From NCBI GenBank assembly GCA_026545225.1, contig CM048852.1, positions 61,391,146 to 61,455,145 on the forward strand: DNA of 64,000 nucleotides, given 5' to 3'. Shown here piece by piece: positions 1 through 12,200 of this stretch; the first letter of the stretch is position 1; the number at the start of each line of letters is the position of its first letter. Made by a program: the position numbers and the translations under genes. The notes beneath the pieces were generated by a model, which ran no database searches, was not told the DNA's origin, and saw nothing but the letters and a program-made list of their open reading frames with translations. This stretch comes from Cornus controversa (lineage: Eukaryota > Streptophyta > Magnoliopsida > Cornales > Cornaceae).

Positions 1-868
1 CATCTATATTTTGGAGAACGTCTACAATGCACCTGGTGACACTAGTTAAATCTTATCCATATGTGTACAATACGCGTTGTGAGGTCCTCTAAGCGTGTAC
101 AATATGTTGAAAATTAATCTCCCTTCGTTCGCCACAGCGGAAGCATATCATCACATCTACAATCACACAAGCATATATGGAGATAACAATCAAACACATC
201 TACGCACAACACAATATTTACATGGTTCACCCAACTCTAGGGTTATGTTCATGGAGAGAAAGATTTCACTATATTGAGAAAATAATATACAACATGCGAA
301 AAGCATGCCGCCTACCACACACATTCTTTCACTCCCTCTTGACATCTTCCCCCAGAATTACATATATTATCTCCTCTCCTCACAACATTCACCAACCACT
401 TACATATTTCCTCTCTCTCTCCTTCTCTTTCCCTTTAATCCCTCTATTTATAGTCTCCAAAACCAATTTCTTCTTGAATAATGATTTTCATACCTTGTCT
501 AACAAGAAATTACCAATTCAATCACAACTTTAAAATAGATGTATGCAATTTTCTCTCCAAGTCGTTAGCCTTGCTTCACAAGTCTTTGGGCTTCCAAAAT
601 AGAAAAGGAAATTGCCGTAACTGAATTTATGCCACAAACCCAACAATATCTCCACATTGGCTCAAATTTCTCATTACGCAAATTACTCTGACATCCTCTA
701 AAGTTTGACTTAATTACTCTCAAATTAATTTTTTTACAAAATTACTCTGACACCCCAGACTAACAATTCGTTAAACAAAATCACATCCAATATACAATAC
801 CCACAAGTTATAATATTTTTGTGTAAAAATAACCTCAATTTCTAATACTTTGACTAAGATTAACATGT

Positions 869-908
<40 letters not shown>

Positions 909-1605
909 TATTCTCCATCAATGTCATACCAACACTATCGCTATCGAGAGTAGTTTTGACATTTTAATTTTTTTGATGTTAATTGATTCTAACGAACCTG
1001 ACTGTCAATTAACGGCATGGGTACCTAGCAACCAAACCTCAGGGGAGGTTGGTTGACCACCTTATTTTAAAAACTTTAATTCAAAAGTAATTAGGCAAAA
1101 TCTCAAAGAAGTTAGAGTAATTTTCCCATATTTAATCAGATCATCCTAAGTGGCATGCAGGGTTTGATTGTCATCCATAGGGTAAAACTATATATGCTTG
1201 GGTATCAGGCCTTTAAACAAAACAATATCATGCCATGAAACTGATGAAGGAATTGGGAAGGCAAATAAATCATTTTCAAAATTATTCTTTTCGTATATAA
1301 ATATATAAATTTATATACAATTGGATAGAATGCGAAGAAAAATATGGAGGTTGTGGTTGAACAGATTCTACTCTCAACAGGTAAGTTACTCAAATTTCTA
1401 AAGCTATTTTAATGGGTGGTTTCTTATATATCATTGCAGGATATACGTAGTGGAGCAGGTGGGGGTTAGAGTTTGACTTGGATCAGATTGAGGTTTTGAC
1501 TGAAAATAGTGAGTTAATTATGCTGTAGTGGTGGTCTGGCTATGGTAATTCGCGTTTGTAATGTGAAGAAAAATATTAATTTTAAGAATAACATTGGGTT
1601 GTTAT
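1..1605. other. AT-rich intergenic sequence, no gene recognised
   Basis: Short ORFs occur (95-277, 177-533, 850-1056) but they lack recognisable domains, and two of them overlap in different frames across pyrimidine-rich low-complexity sequence. A (TA)n tract lies near 870-911. Phrases resembling 'attactctgacacc' recur around 690-750, which hints at an old dispersed repeat. Nothing else is supported. Confidence 0.6.
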
Positions 1606-1614
1606 CTTCTATTA

Positions 1615-1825
1615 GAGCAATGTTACACGTCTCGACTAAATATCACGAATTTTAACTCGAATCTATGTGGCAGTTGATATAGTCCATTATTTTAGGAGAT
1701 AAAATTAAATGGTAAGTTATTATTGGTGGAACTCCCCCATACACGGAGTCCTTTTGGTATTATCACCTGTCACATATATTCGAGTTAAAATTCGTGAAAT
1801 AAAATTGTGACGTTTAGCATTTCTC
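1615..1825. mobile_element. MULE-type MITE with 9-bp target duplication
   Basis: A 211-bp non-coding element. The left end reads GAGCAATGTTACACGTC and the reverse complement of the right end reads GAGAAATGCTAAACGTC, which gives imperfect 17-bp terminal inverted repeats. The 9-bp word CTTCTATTA occurs directly before (1606-1614) and directly after (1826-1834). A 9-bp duplication is typical of Mutator-like elements. A sibling with the same ends and its own 9-bp duplication lies at 37569-37749, and longer relatives lie at 18001 and 32621. Confidence 0.85.
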
Positions 1826-2199
1826 CTTCTATTAATGGTTGAATTATACTATCTCAACACAACCTTGTTCCAACCACTCTATTATATGCCTACCAGTCCA
1901 TCGTTTTTTCATACGTTAAAGACAAAAACATTTAGACAAAGAATAATTTTCGAAGATGTTGCTAATTATATGGCAAATTGATGAGTTTAAGTTTATGGAT
2001 CGAGTGCGTATTATTTTTCTATTGGAATGTTATAATAAACTCACTACAAGAAAATGGGCTTATAGGGGCCAAATTTTAGCCGCCACCTAAACCCTTTTCT
2101 AACCTCATTTCACGTGCTAGGGTCACTATATGTATATCATTTCTCTCTCCTCCCGTGAATATTGGAAAAGGGAACACGATTTTATTTCACCAGACAATA

Positions 2200-2452
2200 C
2201 TTACCTACTCACCAGTGTGTAGGTAAACCCTCCTGACCACTGATGTGTCCCAATAAAAATTGAACACGTCAGTTTTAAAGTGTAATAAATGAGGTCAATC
2301 TCATTTATTATACTTATTTATTACATTTTAAACCTCATTTATTATACTTATTTATTGCATTTTAAATTTAATTTTGTAATTAAAGCTGATGTGTTGATTT
2401 TTTATTGGGACACATCAGCGGTCAGGGCGCGTACCGGTGGGGTGGGCAAGGG
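2200..2452. repeat. Hairpin/MITE-like inverted repeat inside the CACTA element
   Basis: Left arm from about 2200 through CCTGACCACTGATGTGTCCC (2232-2251). The right arm ends GGGACACATCAGCGGTCAGG (2407-2426) and extends weakly to about 2452. The best-conserved part is about 45 bp per arm. The loop has two direct copies of a TCATTTATTATACTTATTT word (2301 and 2336). It is probably a MITE inserted in, or a fold-back part of, the CACTA element. Confidence 0.6.
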
Positions 2453-2482
2453 ACCTCGATTCGCACTTCGACGTTTTTAGTC

Positions 2483-2590
2483 ATTTTGCAGCTATATGAG
2501 ACTCAAACTTTTCAAATGGACGGCTGATCTATGAGTGAAAAGGGGGTTCAGTCATTTTACAGCTATATGAGACTCAAAGTCTTCCAGATG
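2483..2590. repeat. Short tandem duplication in the CACTA interior
   Basis: The phrase TGCAGCTATATGAGACTCAA near 2488 recurs as TACAGCTATATGAGACTCAA near 2559, each preceded by TCATTT. The two copies are about 71 bp apart. An open frame on the minus strand across 2552-2743 has no recognisable domain, and I do not call it a gene. Confidence 0.6.
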
Positions 2591-5500
2591 ATTCCAAGGT
2601 AGAATGTGCACCTCCGAACGTAGATCGCTTTCACGCCCACCAACAATGTAAAATCTTTCTGTTCCAGGTGTTGGCCATATTATCATAGGTAGGCACCGCC
2701 CTCGGAAAGAAAGGTTTACTATGCCCGCCAGAGGGAGAGGCAATAGTTGTAATGAGCTTTAAAAAGGGCAAGGGCTTTATTAAATATATGTAGTTTCATT
2801 CAAAGCTTAATGCTTCCAAAATAACACCTGAAAGTGCTACGCCAGGTTCAGCCTCTTTGAGCACGAAAGTTCGAAGTGAACTACTAGTGATTCAACAACC
2901 CCAGGTAGAGCATTACCAACCCGAAGCCCTGATGACACCCGGTAAAATTGGCTTCATCAAGTAGTACAACTCGACGAACTGAAAGACTCGTTTTCACATT
3001 ACTAGTAAGTATTGTCCTTATTTCACCATTCCACTCTCTCACTAGCCTATTTCTCTCTCTAGATCGATCCTCCGCCAGAATTTCATCACTCTTACACTGT
3101 CTCTCTCATTCAAACTCTGTTTTCCACCAAATGGAGACCAAATTCAGTGGAATCGATCGTCTTATCAGTTTGATTTCCTTTATTTTTGCCCTAGATTTGC
3201 TTGAAATTTCTTTGTGCATTGATAGTTTTGGATCTATTGAATCAACAAAAATGTTGGAGAGAGAGTGTGTTCTTAGAGAACGACTCGTGGAGCCTTGGTG
3301 GTTGTGATGCGTGTAAGGAGGTGTTCGTGTCCAAGGAGCTCTTCAAATGCAAATCCTAACATCTACTTTTTGTTCACTAGTCACCGTCTCAAGTCCGACT
3401 AGTTTCGATCTTCAGGTGAGTGAGTCTTTTCTCGTCGATCTCATTCGAGTCTCAAACTTACATTGCTCTTTCTCTCTCAATCTCTTCAACTTGTGACTTT
3501 TTCTTGTGCTTTGAATTTTTCTTTGAATTCATGTTTCAGATGCGCGTGAATTAGATTGTAAGTACAAGTTTGTCAAAATCATTCATTGAGAGAGAGAGAG
3601 AGAGCAATGTACACACGCCCTGTTTTGCAGAGCTCTCTGCAATTAATGGGATGCAAACCGCAACATGCGTTTAAGGTACTATTTATAAAAATTAAATTTT
3701 AGTGTTTCTTCACCATCTGTCTATGCTTCTATATATTTCTCTAATTTTTCTTAGTCCATTAATTATATGTTTTAGTATATGATGTTTTCTTTGTATTTTC
3801 ATAGTTTTGTTCACTTATTTACATGTGATTGTATAGATTAAATTTGCATAATTTTTCTTTTGAACATAGAGGAAGGACAATGACATTTTCTTCCTTTTGA
3901 ATATTGTGCTAACTCAAGATGGTTTTGTTAATCAACCAAATTGGTGCCAGATTCTTGCGTTAAAAATACATTGATGAGCATTGCTTCTTGTCCGTGGGCT
4001 TCACAATTGTCATCTTAGTATTGTAGGACTGAGTTGAAATCATGCTTATTGATTGATAGTTCACTGCGAATATAATAGAGGGTTTAAGCTTTTACTAGAA
4101 AAGTTAGAATCATTTATCCTATTATATCTCCGCAGTTCTGCACTTGGTGCTGCATTTTTTACTGAGAACATGTAGAACAAATTTTCATGAAACATCTCAA
4201 ACTCTCTCATTCTAAATTTAGTTTACTTTTAACTATTAGTGGTTGATCACCTATCACAGCATAAATATGAGATATCAAGGTGAATGATAAGGAGAAAAAA
4301 GGAAAAAAAAAAAAAAAGAACCAGAATAATATATAAATTTTTGGTGAATCTTTCACAGAAGTTAATAATAAAAAAAAACAAATTTTTTTTTGGTGAGTCG
4401 GCATAACGAATATGAAGGGATCAAATGCTCTTTAGAATAACATTTTATGGACATTTTCAGAATGCATTAGCTATTTGGGTTAGTCCTAGTAAGCTTTCTG
4501 TATGGAACATAATTTAGCATAGGATTGGTGATTGAAGTCAATTATGTACTCAATGTGGACCAGACTATATTTGAGTGTTACTACCCAATTTTAATACCTA
4601 CAAACACAAACACATGTATATTCTTGTACTAAATTGGATCATTTGTTTAGCTAAGATTTATCCTTCTTGAGTGATAGGTGAGAATTTTTTTTTATGCTTT
4701 CTCTGTTTGGTTGTCAAAATGTAACACGAAATGTACTCTCCCCCCTCCCCCCCCCCCCAAAAAAAAAATACAATATTTTACTTTTTAAATGACCATCCAT
4801 TGTGACAAAATCATGCCTTTTTCTTTAGCAAATTTGAAAATTTCACGGCAAATAGATGGTTGATGAGTGAGTGGAACCTCCCAAATAGTGTGCTCAGAGG
4901 TTGAGTTGAGTCTTCTCTTTTTCCAATTCTACAATGACCACTCCAGGTGCTGTCATTTATGGGTTTTTGGAAATTTGACCTGCTTTGTCTATGGAGTTCT
5001 AGATTCTTAGTCATGAAGAGGCTAGAATTGGTTATGCCTTCAAACTCATGTAACTGCTCTATCATGTTCCGGTCTGATAATCATAAAGATTTGAAGCACT
5101 CTGGCTTTCTGATTCTGTTTATACTCTGTTGAGGTGCTTTTGGAATCTGATGCTGATTGCTGACTCTTATGGTAAATAGATTTCTGCAGATAGTTTCAAG
5201 TTCTGTTATATTTTATTTATTGTTTTTCTTGTTTCTGAGCAACCAAACAAAGGTTGGAGTATACTAAATAGGAAATTGTTTAAATTAGTGATGTGTATCA
5301 AATTTATATTCTCCTTTGAGCAAATGAAATATTGTTTAAAAGTTACCTTCGTCATAATTTAATAGGTATATATCGACATCCACTAATGAATGGCGTAATT
5401 AAATTGTAACCATATATCATATGGAAAGACAACTGAGCATGTAGCTTTATTGGTTGAGGTTTCAGTCCCAGTTAATAAACTAGTTTTTTTGAATGGTACA

Positions 5501-6678
5501 GAGTAAATTGAGGCTGAAAGTGAAATTCTTGGCCTCAAGATTATTTTCTTGGCATCACAACTCTTTATCTTTGATAAATCAGGCATCTTTTCCATTTTGT
5601 TATTTGATTAAGCAAAGTAAAAACATCTAATGTGGGTAGTTTCTTAATATGTTACAGGCCCTCTTAACAAGGCATAAATCTACTAGTGCTGAATTTCTTT
5701 CTAGAAATTGACTGGGTAAGTGTTAGTTTTACTTAAGAACACTCTACATGTAACACATTCAAAGTTGGGATACGTTGTTGAATTTCTTCTTTATGGTACT
5801 GATCACACTATACTGGCAATGCGTTGGGATTTAATCTTTTGATTGCATTATGAATTAGACATCAAAGGGAAGAAAGAATATTTTTCCTCTAGTGTTTGTC
5901 TTTGGCTAATTATGTAGTTCATTCATTCATTTGGATTTCTTTCTTACTTTTTTTTAATTGTTATCTTCAATTTAATTTGTTTCATCACTTTATTCAACAA
6001 TTAAATTTTAGATAATGTCATTGTCCTACATTTTAGTTGGAGATAGACTTGGTGTTATGGAGCATGTTTTTTGAGAAATAATTGATGCAAGATTTCTGAA
6101 AAATTATCAATGTTATTATTTAATTTTCTTTGATTTTTTATTTGCAGGTTTCATATATAGAAGGAGTGGTAGTTGTAGGATTACTAAGCAATTGTCATAT
6201 TGAAGTGAATATATATTTTTATAGTGATGGTGTATTTTGAATATTTTTCATTTTAAAATAGTTGATGTAATTTTTATTTTATTTCAATTTTTTGTTGTAT
6301 TCTATTTATTCTTGGATGACAGAATCGAGTAATATGGGAGTAAACCGCAGGTTTTGTTTGGTGAGACATATTTTCAATTTTTTTTTAATTATATCTGAGG
6401 CTTTTAGCGGTGGTTATGACTGCTGCTATAGCCAAAATTCTATTTTTGACTAATAAGAACTAGCGGCGGTTATGAGTGCTGCTATAGCCAAAAATTCTCT
6501 CTTTCAAACCTAAGAATTAGCAGCAGTTTTGACTGCCGCTAAAGACCATTTTTGTTGTAGTGACTCTAGTTACCCAATGACTTGAATACAAATATATGCA
6601 TACTGCATGATATACTGATAGAGCCTTCTTTCCTTTGGCCTCTCCTATCTAAAGGGCATTCTTATTAATTAGATTTTG

Positions 6679-6830
6679 GGCAAAATACACTTACACCCCC
6701 TGAGGTTTGCTCTATCTACATATATATTTATAATTTGGCAGAACTTACACTCACGCCCCCTGAGGTGGTTTGATTTATGATTACACTTAACCCCAATACA
6801 ATATGTATTGTCTGTTTTACCCATCCATTT
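6679..6830. repeat. Dispersed repeat of the 'gcaaaat...cccctgaggtttg' family
   Basis: It begins GGGCAAAATACACTTACACC and has two CCCCTGAGG blocks. It matches the tandem pair at 16180-16556 in word order, including the stretch ending TGTCTGTTTTACCC. This is an old member of a small non-coding repeat family; termini are not defined. Confidence 0.6.
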
Positions 6831-7430
6831 ATTGAAAAGACATTTTTGACCTCATTTTTCTTTTTCAATTAGACAAAGCTACTTTTACTTCCCTTTTAAC
6901 CTTAAGTCACACACACACATATTGTTGCAGCACTAAAAATATATTGTAAATTTTATTAAAGATATTTTTAATATATGTTATATTACGTATCTTACTAAAT
7001 AAATAAATTTAAAATTAAATAAAATTTACTATATGTTATATTATGTATATTACAAATTTACTAAAACAAATAAATTTTTAGTATATTGGAATTCTTATTT
7101 TTTACGTAAAATACGTAATATGTATTAAAATATAGTTAATAAAATTTGTTATATATTTATAGACATATATATATTAATATTCTTTATATAGAGACAAGTT
7201 CAAAGTGAAGAAGTTTGATCTAAATAGAAATCAAATAAACCCTAGTGGGGTTGGACAAGGTCTTGTCTGCTAGTATCATCCAGCCATTCATGAAAGCTAT
7301 CTTGATTCCTCTTTATCTTATTTGGGCTGGTTAGTGATTTATCTTTCCTTTAATTTATTTTATAGATAATTTTTCTTTAGTATTATTAACAAAAAATAAA
7401 GGAGTGGTATAACTTATATTATTTTAACTA
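6831..7430. other. Very AT-rich intergenic sequence with first copy of a dispersed segment
   Basis: No coding potential seen. Positions about 7185-7373 carry the first, most divergent copy of a segment that recurs at 9023-9340 and 10558-10889. Shared phrases include AGTTTGATCTAAAT, GACAAGGTCTTGT, CCAGCCATTCATGAA and TATAGATAATTTT. Confidence 0.6.
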
Positions 7431-7975
7431 ATATGTTATAATATATATCTTCAGACACCAAAGAAAAAATTAATATCATAAAATTAGATATTCAAATTAA
7501 ATGGTTTAAACTCATTAATTAATCTAATTGAGTTTTTAGACACATGCCTAACTAATTAAAATTTGAGAAAATATAAGAAAATGATCTACCTTATATTACC
7601 TATAACTGTTATATGTTATACTATAATCTCGAGACACTAAAGAACAATTTAATATCATAAAACTAAATGTTCAAAATAAATGGTTTAAACTCATCAATTA
7701 ATTTAATTGAGTTTTTAGACACTTGACTAATTAATAAGAATTTGACAAAATAGAAGAAAATGGTCTAACTTATATTACTTATAACTGTTATATGTTAGAT
7801 TATATATCTCGGGAAACTAAAGAACTACTTAATATCATAAAACTAGATGTTCAAAATAAATGATTTAAACTCATCAATTAGTCTAATTAAGTTTCTAGAC
7901 ACTTGATTAATTAATTAGAATTTGACAAAATAAAAGAAAATAGTCTAACTTATATTACTTATAACTTCAATAGAT

Positions 7976-8013
<38 letters not shown>

Positions 8014-8165
8014 GTTATATGTTATACTATATATCTTGGGACACTAAAGAACAACTTAATATCATAAAACTATATGTTCAAATTAAATGGTTTAAACTCA
8101 TTAATTAATATAATTAATTTTTTAGACATTTGACTCATTAATCAAAATTTGGCAAAATAGAAGAA
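7413..8165. repeat. 180-bp tandem repeat, four copies
   Basis: Copies can be anchored on ATATGTTATA-type words at 7431, 7611, 7790 and 8017. The first two periods are 180 and 179 bp. The last step is 227 bp because a (TA)n expansion at about 7977-8010 sits between copies 3 and 4. Each unit carries AATATCATAAAA, GGTTTAAACTCAT and TTTTAGACA in the same order. The size is in the range of plant satellite monomers, but four diverged copies make this a small local array. Confidence 0.88.
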
Positions 8166-8825
8166 TATATAATCATATATAACTGGTTCACCAATCACAT
8201 GCAAGCAAGGTCATGGTCAAGTATGACACAATAAAGCCCATATCGGTGTAATTATCACATGAATTTGATATAGAAGAGTTTTTAGTGAATTGTATTGATT
8301 TCTTGAAGACCATTTGGCATAAGTAATGATTCATTTATAAATTTTAAGCCCATGTCTTTATTTAAAAAATTAGTAATTATTTTTTTACTAAATCAATGAA
8401 TACTAATAGATTTAAGAATGAAATAAATGAACATTTATACTATAAATAACATATTAGAACATAAAATTAAAAAATAATAATACATGTCAAAACAAATAGT
8501 GTGAAAAAATGGTAGAAGAACTCTTCCCATATATGTTTACATATTTTTAACATTCTAAAACAAATATACAATATTAAGAATTATATTTTATACATTTGAA
8601 AATAAATTAATAAATATTAACAATAAGCTGGTATTATTATTATTTTTTAAATCTTATACAAGTATTTTGTAGTGATTAGTTTTCCAAAATAAATTAAGTA
8701 AATATAGTTATTGGTTCACTGTTACTAGAAAGAATGTGTTGGCATTATGGTTGGAGCCTCTGCATTTAAAAAATTGGAGCAAGGTTTAATACTTCATAGC
8801 AACAACTATATTTTTATATATATCA
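8166..8825. other. AT-rich intergenic sequence
   Basis: No gene, RNA gene or element termini recognised. The one open frame beginning at 8747 runs into the iterated repeat at 8830 and is not a credible protein. Confidence 0.6.
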
Positions 8826-8827
8826 AG

Positions 8828-9022
8828 TTAGATGTCGGGTTGCTCGGGTTCTCAAGACGAGTTGGGCTCGGGTTGAGATTCATAACAGCCCAAACCTGGC
8901 CCGACTTACATTCGGGTTCCAAAATTTTAGCCCAGGCTCGACCCATGATTCAATATGCATAGCCCAGGCCCGAAAATTTTCGGGCTGGGTTCGGGTTGAA
9001 CCCGTCCGAGTTGCAACCCTAC
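8828..9022. repeat. MITE-like repeat with iterated CGGGTT/GGGCTCGG core
   Basis: The core is made of repeated variants of GGGTT, GGGCTCGGG and GCCCGA in both orientations (for example CGGGTTGCTCGGGTTCTC and TTTTCGGGCTGGGTTCGGG). It ends GAGTTGCAACCCTACATAA, resembling the CAACCCTA end of plant hAT-type MITEs. No clear target duplication was found. Confidence 0.55.
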
Positions 9023-9340
9023 ATAAAATTACCAATATCTTCCAAAATCATTCTTTTTTTTTTCTAAATGATTTTTGTCTTTTACGTATGAAAAAAATTG
9101 TTTAAAAATAAGAATCTGGTTATTCTCGTTTAGATGAAAAGAGAAAGTGACATATATATATAGACAAGGTCAAAGTGATGAAGTTTGATCTAACAAAGTG
9201 ATTCGGAGACTTGTAGTTAAATGGTTTGACAAGGTCTTGTTCTGATAGTATTGTCCAACCATTCATGAAAGTCATCTTTATTCCTCTTTGGATTGATTCG
9301 TGATTTTATCTATCCTTTTATTCTATAGATAATTTTATCT
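9023..9340. repeat. Dispersed segment, copy 2
   Basis: Collinear with 10558-10889 over about 300 bp, sharing TAAAATTAC, TTAAAAATAAGAATCTGGTT, GATGAAAAGAGAAAGTGA, GACAAGGTCTTGTTCTGATA and CATCTTTATTCCTCTTT. Copy 2 lacks about 20-30 bp present in copy 3 after GTTTGATCTAA. No coding content. Confidence 0.8.
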
Positions 9341-9723
9341 ATCCTTTCTTTTGAATGGACACTGGCTTTCCATCACCTCCCATTTGAAGGAAAGTTTCCC
9401 ATCATTCAGCAACTGCATTATGCTTATAGACATTTTCTCTCTCTAGTTAATGACTTAATTTCTTTGTAATATGCTGTAATCTGATCAATCTGCTCACAAC
9501 CAAAATGGAGGTCGAGGCTCACCTACTTATAACCTGCCCCCTCACTACTAAAACTGGAGAGAGAGAGAATCTCATACAGTATATGCATGGTTGGTTGTAC
9601 GTGCATGAGATTTTGACACCTTACCTTGATATATATAGCCATTTAGATCGAACAAACTTAATTTCCATCCCTTCCTCTACTCCTTTTTATCTTATATCTT
9701 GTCGTAGAGCGAGGTCACATGCA

Positions 9724-9955
9724 CTTGACTTTATTTATCACTCTTAAACACACACACACAGACACACATATATATTATCCGTTGATGCTAAAATTCTCAC
9801 AATCTGATTCGGAGCTTCTTTTTAGTGAAACAGATGTGACTGCTGCATTTGCGGGGTGCTAGTCGAGTACTCTGACACTACAATTTAATACAAAATTACT
9901 TTTACCATAACTTGATTGCTTGACTTTATTTATCACTCTTACACACACACACACT

Positions 9956-10009
<54 letters not shown>

Positions 10010-10145
10010 CGGTTGATTCTAAAATTCTCACAATCTGATTCGGAGATTCTTTTTAGCAAAACAGATGTGACTGCTGCATTTGCAGGTGCTAGTCGAGTAC
10101 TCTAACATTGCAATTTAATACAAAATTACTTTTACAAGTATTAAC
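9724..10145. repeat. Tandem duplication of a ~195-bp unit
   Basis: Unit 1 (9724-9918) and unit 2 (9919 to about 10145) share CTTGACTTTATTTATCACTC, ACAATCTGATTCGGAG, GATGTGACTGCTGCATTTGC, GCTAGTCGAGTACTCT and CAATTTAATACAAAATTACT. Unit 2 has a long (TA)n at 9959-10007 where unit 1 has a short CA/TA tract, so the microsatellite expanded in one copy. Confidence 0.9.
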
Positions 10146-10500
10146 TTGATTGCACTCTGTCGCTGCGGTCACATCTCTTCTATTTTGCACGAAAAAAACT
10201 CCAAACAATGGAAAACAAGCCAAGGCCGAACTACAAGCAAAGAAGCGAGAAAACAAGCCCAAGCATAGCCCAAGCCCAAATGAGACCAAATATGTTAGAG
10301 GGCAAAAACAGTCGGTATTGACTATCAACCATTCCGGTGGTCCAAGCAAAGGGCAAACGATGATTTTGCCTACATATGTTAATCTGGAGGCATCGGGGGA
10401 GGTATGAGGACGCAATTCGAAAGATCCCAGTCAAGCAAACCACGCCTAAATGATGCAGAGTCTTTCAATTTACAGGAGTCCCTTTCAGCCCATACATAAC
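10146..10500. other. Slightly GC-richer unclassified sequence with overlapping ORFs
   Basis: Open frames occur on both strands (plus 10150-10407; minus 10089-10415 and 10231-10443). The plus frame is Lys/Asn-rich and reads through iterated AAGCCCAAGC-type words. No known domain is evident and the frames overlap one another, so none is called a gene. Confidence 0.4.
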
Positions 10501-10557
10501 ATTCCAATAGAAAAATTATAGGCACTCAATCCATAAACTTAAACTCGTCAATTTGCC

Positions 10558-10889
10558 ATAAAATTACTAACATCTTCCAAATGTTTTTCTTCTAAATGTT
10601 TTTTTTGTCTTTTATGGATGAAAAGAATTGTTTAAAAATAAGAATCTGGTTACTCTCATTCAGATGAAAAGAGAAAGTGATATATATATATATAGACAAC
10701 TTCAAAGTGATGAAGTTTGATCTAAATAAAAATCAAACAAACCCAAGTGATTCCGACACTCATAGTTAAATAGTTCGACAAGGTCTTGTTCTGATAGTAT
10801 TGTCCAGCCATTCATGAATGCCATCTTTATTCCTCTTTATTGGGTTGGTTCATGATTTTATTTATCTTTTTATTCTATAGATAATTTTG
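10558..10889. repeat. Dispersed segment, copy 3
   Basis: Second full-length copy of the segment at 9023-9340, in the same orientation. Similarity ends near ATAGATAATTTTGC at about 10889. Confidence 0.8.
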
Positions 10890-11993
10890 CTCGACACGTG
10901 TCCGGTTGTGGCGAACACGGAAGCTCCCTAAAACTTTTGAAGAGACTTTTGTATCCTCAAATACGTAATACATAAACCCAAACAATTTTGCACCATTAAT
11001 AAGCAACAACAGTTTACAAGTTCTCTGAAACAAATTAAACTCTTCCATCAATGATTGTATAACTTTGCCTTTTGGTAACAAGAAAACTTACTAAATAAAT
11101 GGCAAAAAAACCTAGCTATCGTTATCATTATTCCATGATGATACTGAAGTCCAAGATACTAGACAATAATCTTCTCTAGTTATGTACATATGTAAAAAAT
11201 TAGCTAATGTAACACATATTGAAAGAGAATTGTAGAAATATTCATAAACACCACGTCATAGCATTTTTGGCCATGAAAACAATGGGCTTTAAGGCACAAA
11301 GCTTTTAGTGGCAAAACGCCTAGTTTGATGTAGTCAAGTGTGACCTCTCGGAAAAGATATAAGATAACATAAGATAAAGAGGAATAAAGAGAGGGATAGA
11401 AATTCGTGTGGATTGCTATGTATCAAGATAAGGTATCATAATCACCTGCACCAATTATGGTGCACAAAGAACCGGTGGAACTGAAATTAAAATCATAGCA
11501 ACTTGTTCACCATAATTTCGATTCTAATTTTTAAAATCTGTTCACTACGGTTCCAATTCTAGTTTCAAGTTCAAGAACTAGAATCGAAACCGTGAGAAAT
11601 ATATACATATATAATCTATAAATAAGATTAATAAATATTTTCTACGCTTCTAACATATAATAATAAGAGTTCCCATAAAATGATAACATATAATAATGAT
11701 GTTAAAATAAATGAGATTTCAAGAGGGTGCTTTACGACCTCTATCTGGTGGCCAAGGACCATGGCGTTCCAAAGAATTACGAGGCAGTTGTTCTTGAGTA
11801 TCTAGAGACTAAGACTACTGCAACTGCTACTATAATATATTCTAGGATCCTCTTCCTCTTTAGGGAGCTCATGATCAAGAATTAATCATTGGCTAGGTGC
11901 CGGCGATCCAAATATATGACCGTATGTACTGAACTGTAGTGTACTCTACCTGAGGTTAATTGGCAGATGAAGCTGGGTCACACTAATTAAGAT

Positions 11994-12034
<41 letters not shown>

Positions 12035-12200
12035 TCAAATTCAAATCAAAATTAAATAGATCTCAAAATTACAGACTAGTATTGAGTTAGACTGGATTAT
12101 GTTGTATTATAATTTTTTTTAAGTCGGAACTTGCATATGTAATTGGAGTGGGCTGAGTACATATTTTTAGGTTTTGTTTTATTCTCTCTTTTATTTATTT
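10890..12200. other. Intergenic sequence with an AATCGAAACCG-type repeat and (TA)n
   Basis: Positions 11435-11605 carry alternating TTTCGATTCTA, CTACGGTTCC and GAATCGAAACCG words like those at 26620-26740, which marks a dispersed MITE-like family. A (TA)n tract occupies about 11997-12033. No gene recognised. Confidence 0.5.

Larger units (their letters stand above)
2042..6562. mobile_element. Non-autonomous CACTA (En/Spm-type) DNA transposon
   Basis: The left end is CACTACAAGAAAATGG and the right end, read on the minus strand, is CACTACAACAAAAATGG. Both match the CACTACAAGAAAA-type terminus of plant CACTA elements. The trinucleotide ACT flanks both sides (2039-2041 and 6563-6565), as expected for the 3-bp target duplication. 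Near the right end three related subterminal units, each with TTAGCGG/CCGCTAA-like palindromy, lie at about 6403-6433, 6461-6489 and 6517-6544. No TNPD-like transposase reading frame is visible inside, so this copy could move only with help in trans. The interior (about 2950-3560) is pyrimidine-rich, with splice-like GT/AG signals, and may include captured host sequence that I cannot identify. Confidence 0.87.

Noticed and set aside
177..533. 118-residue ORF near the left edge
   Set aside because: Low-complexity Ser/Phe/Leu translation of pyrimidine-rich DNA, overlapped by another frame. No conserved feature.
4735..4770. C-rich/A-rich homopolymer pair (C runs then A9) as a regulatory or G4 element
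   Set aside because: Simple low-complexity sequence inside the CACTA interior. Nothing ties it to function.
10089..10443. ORFs on both strands of 85-108 residues
   Set aside because: Mutually overlapping, no known domain, adjacent to a tandem duplication. Kept only as unclassified sequence.
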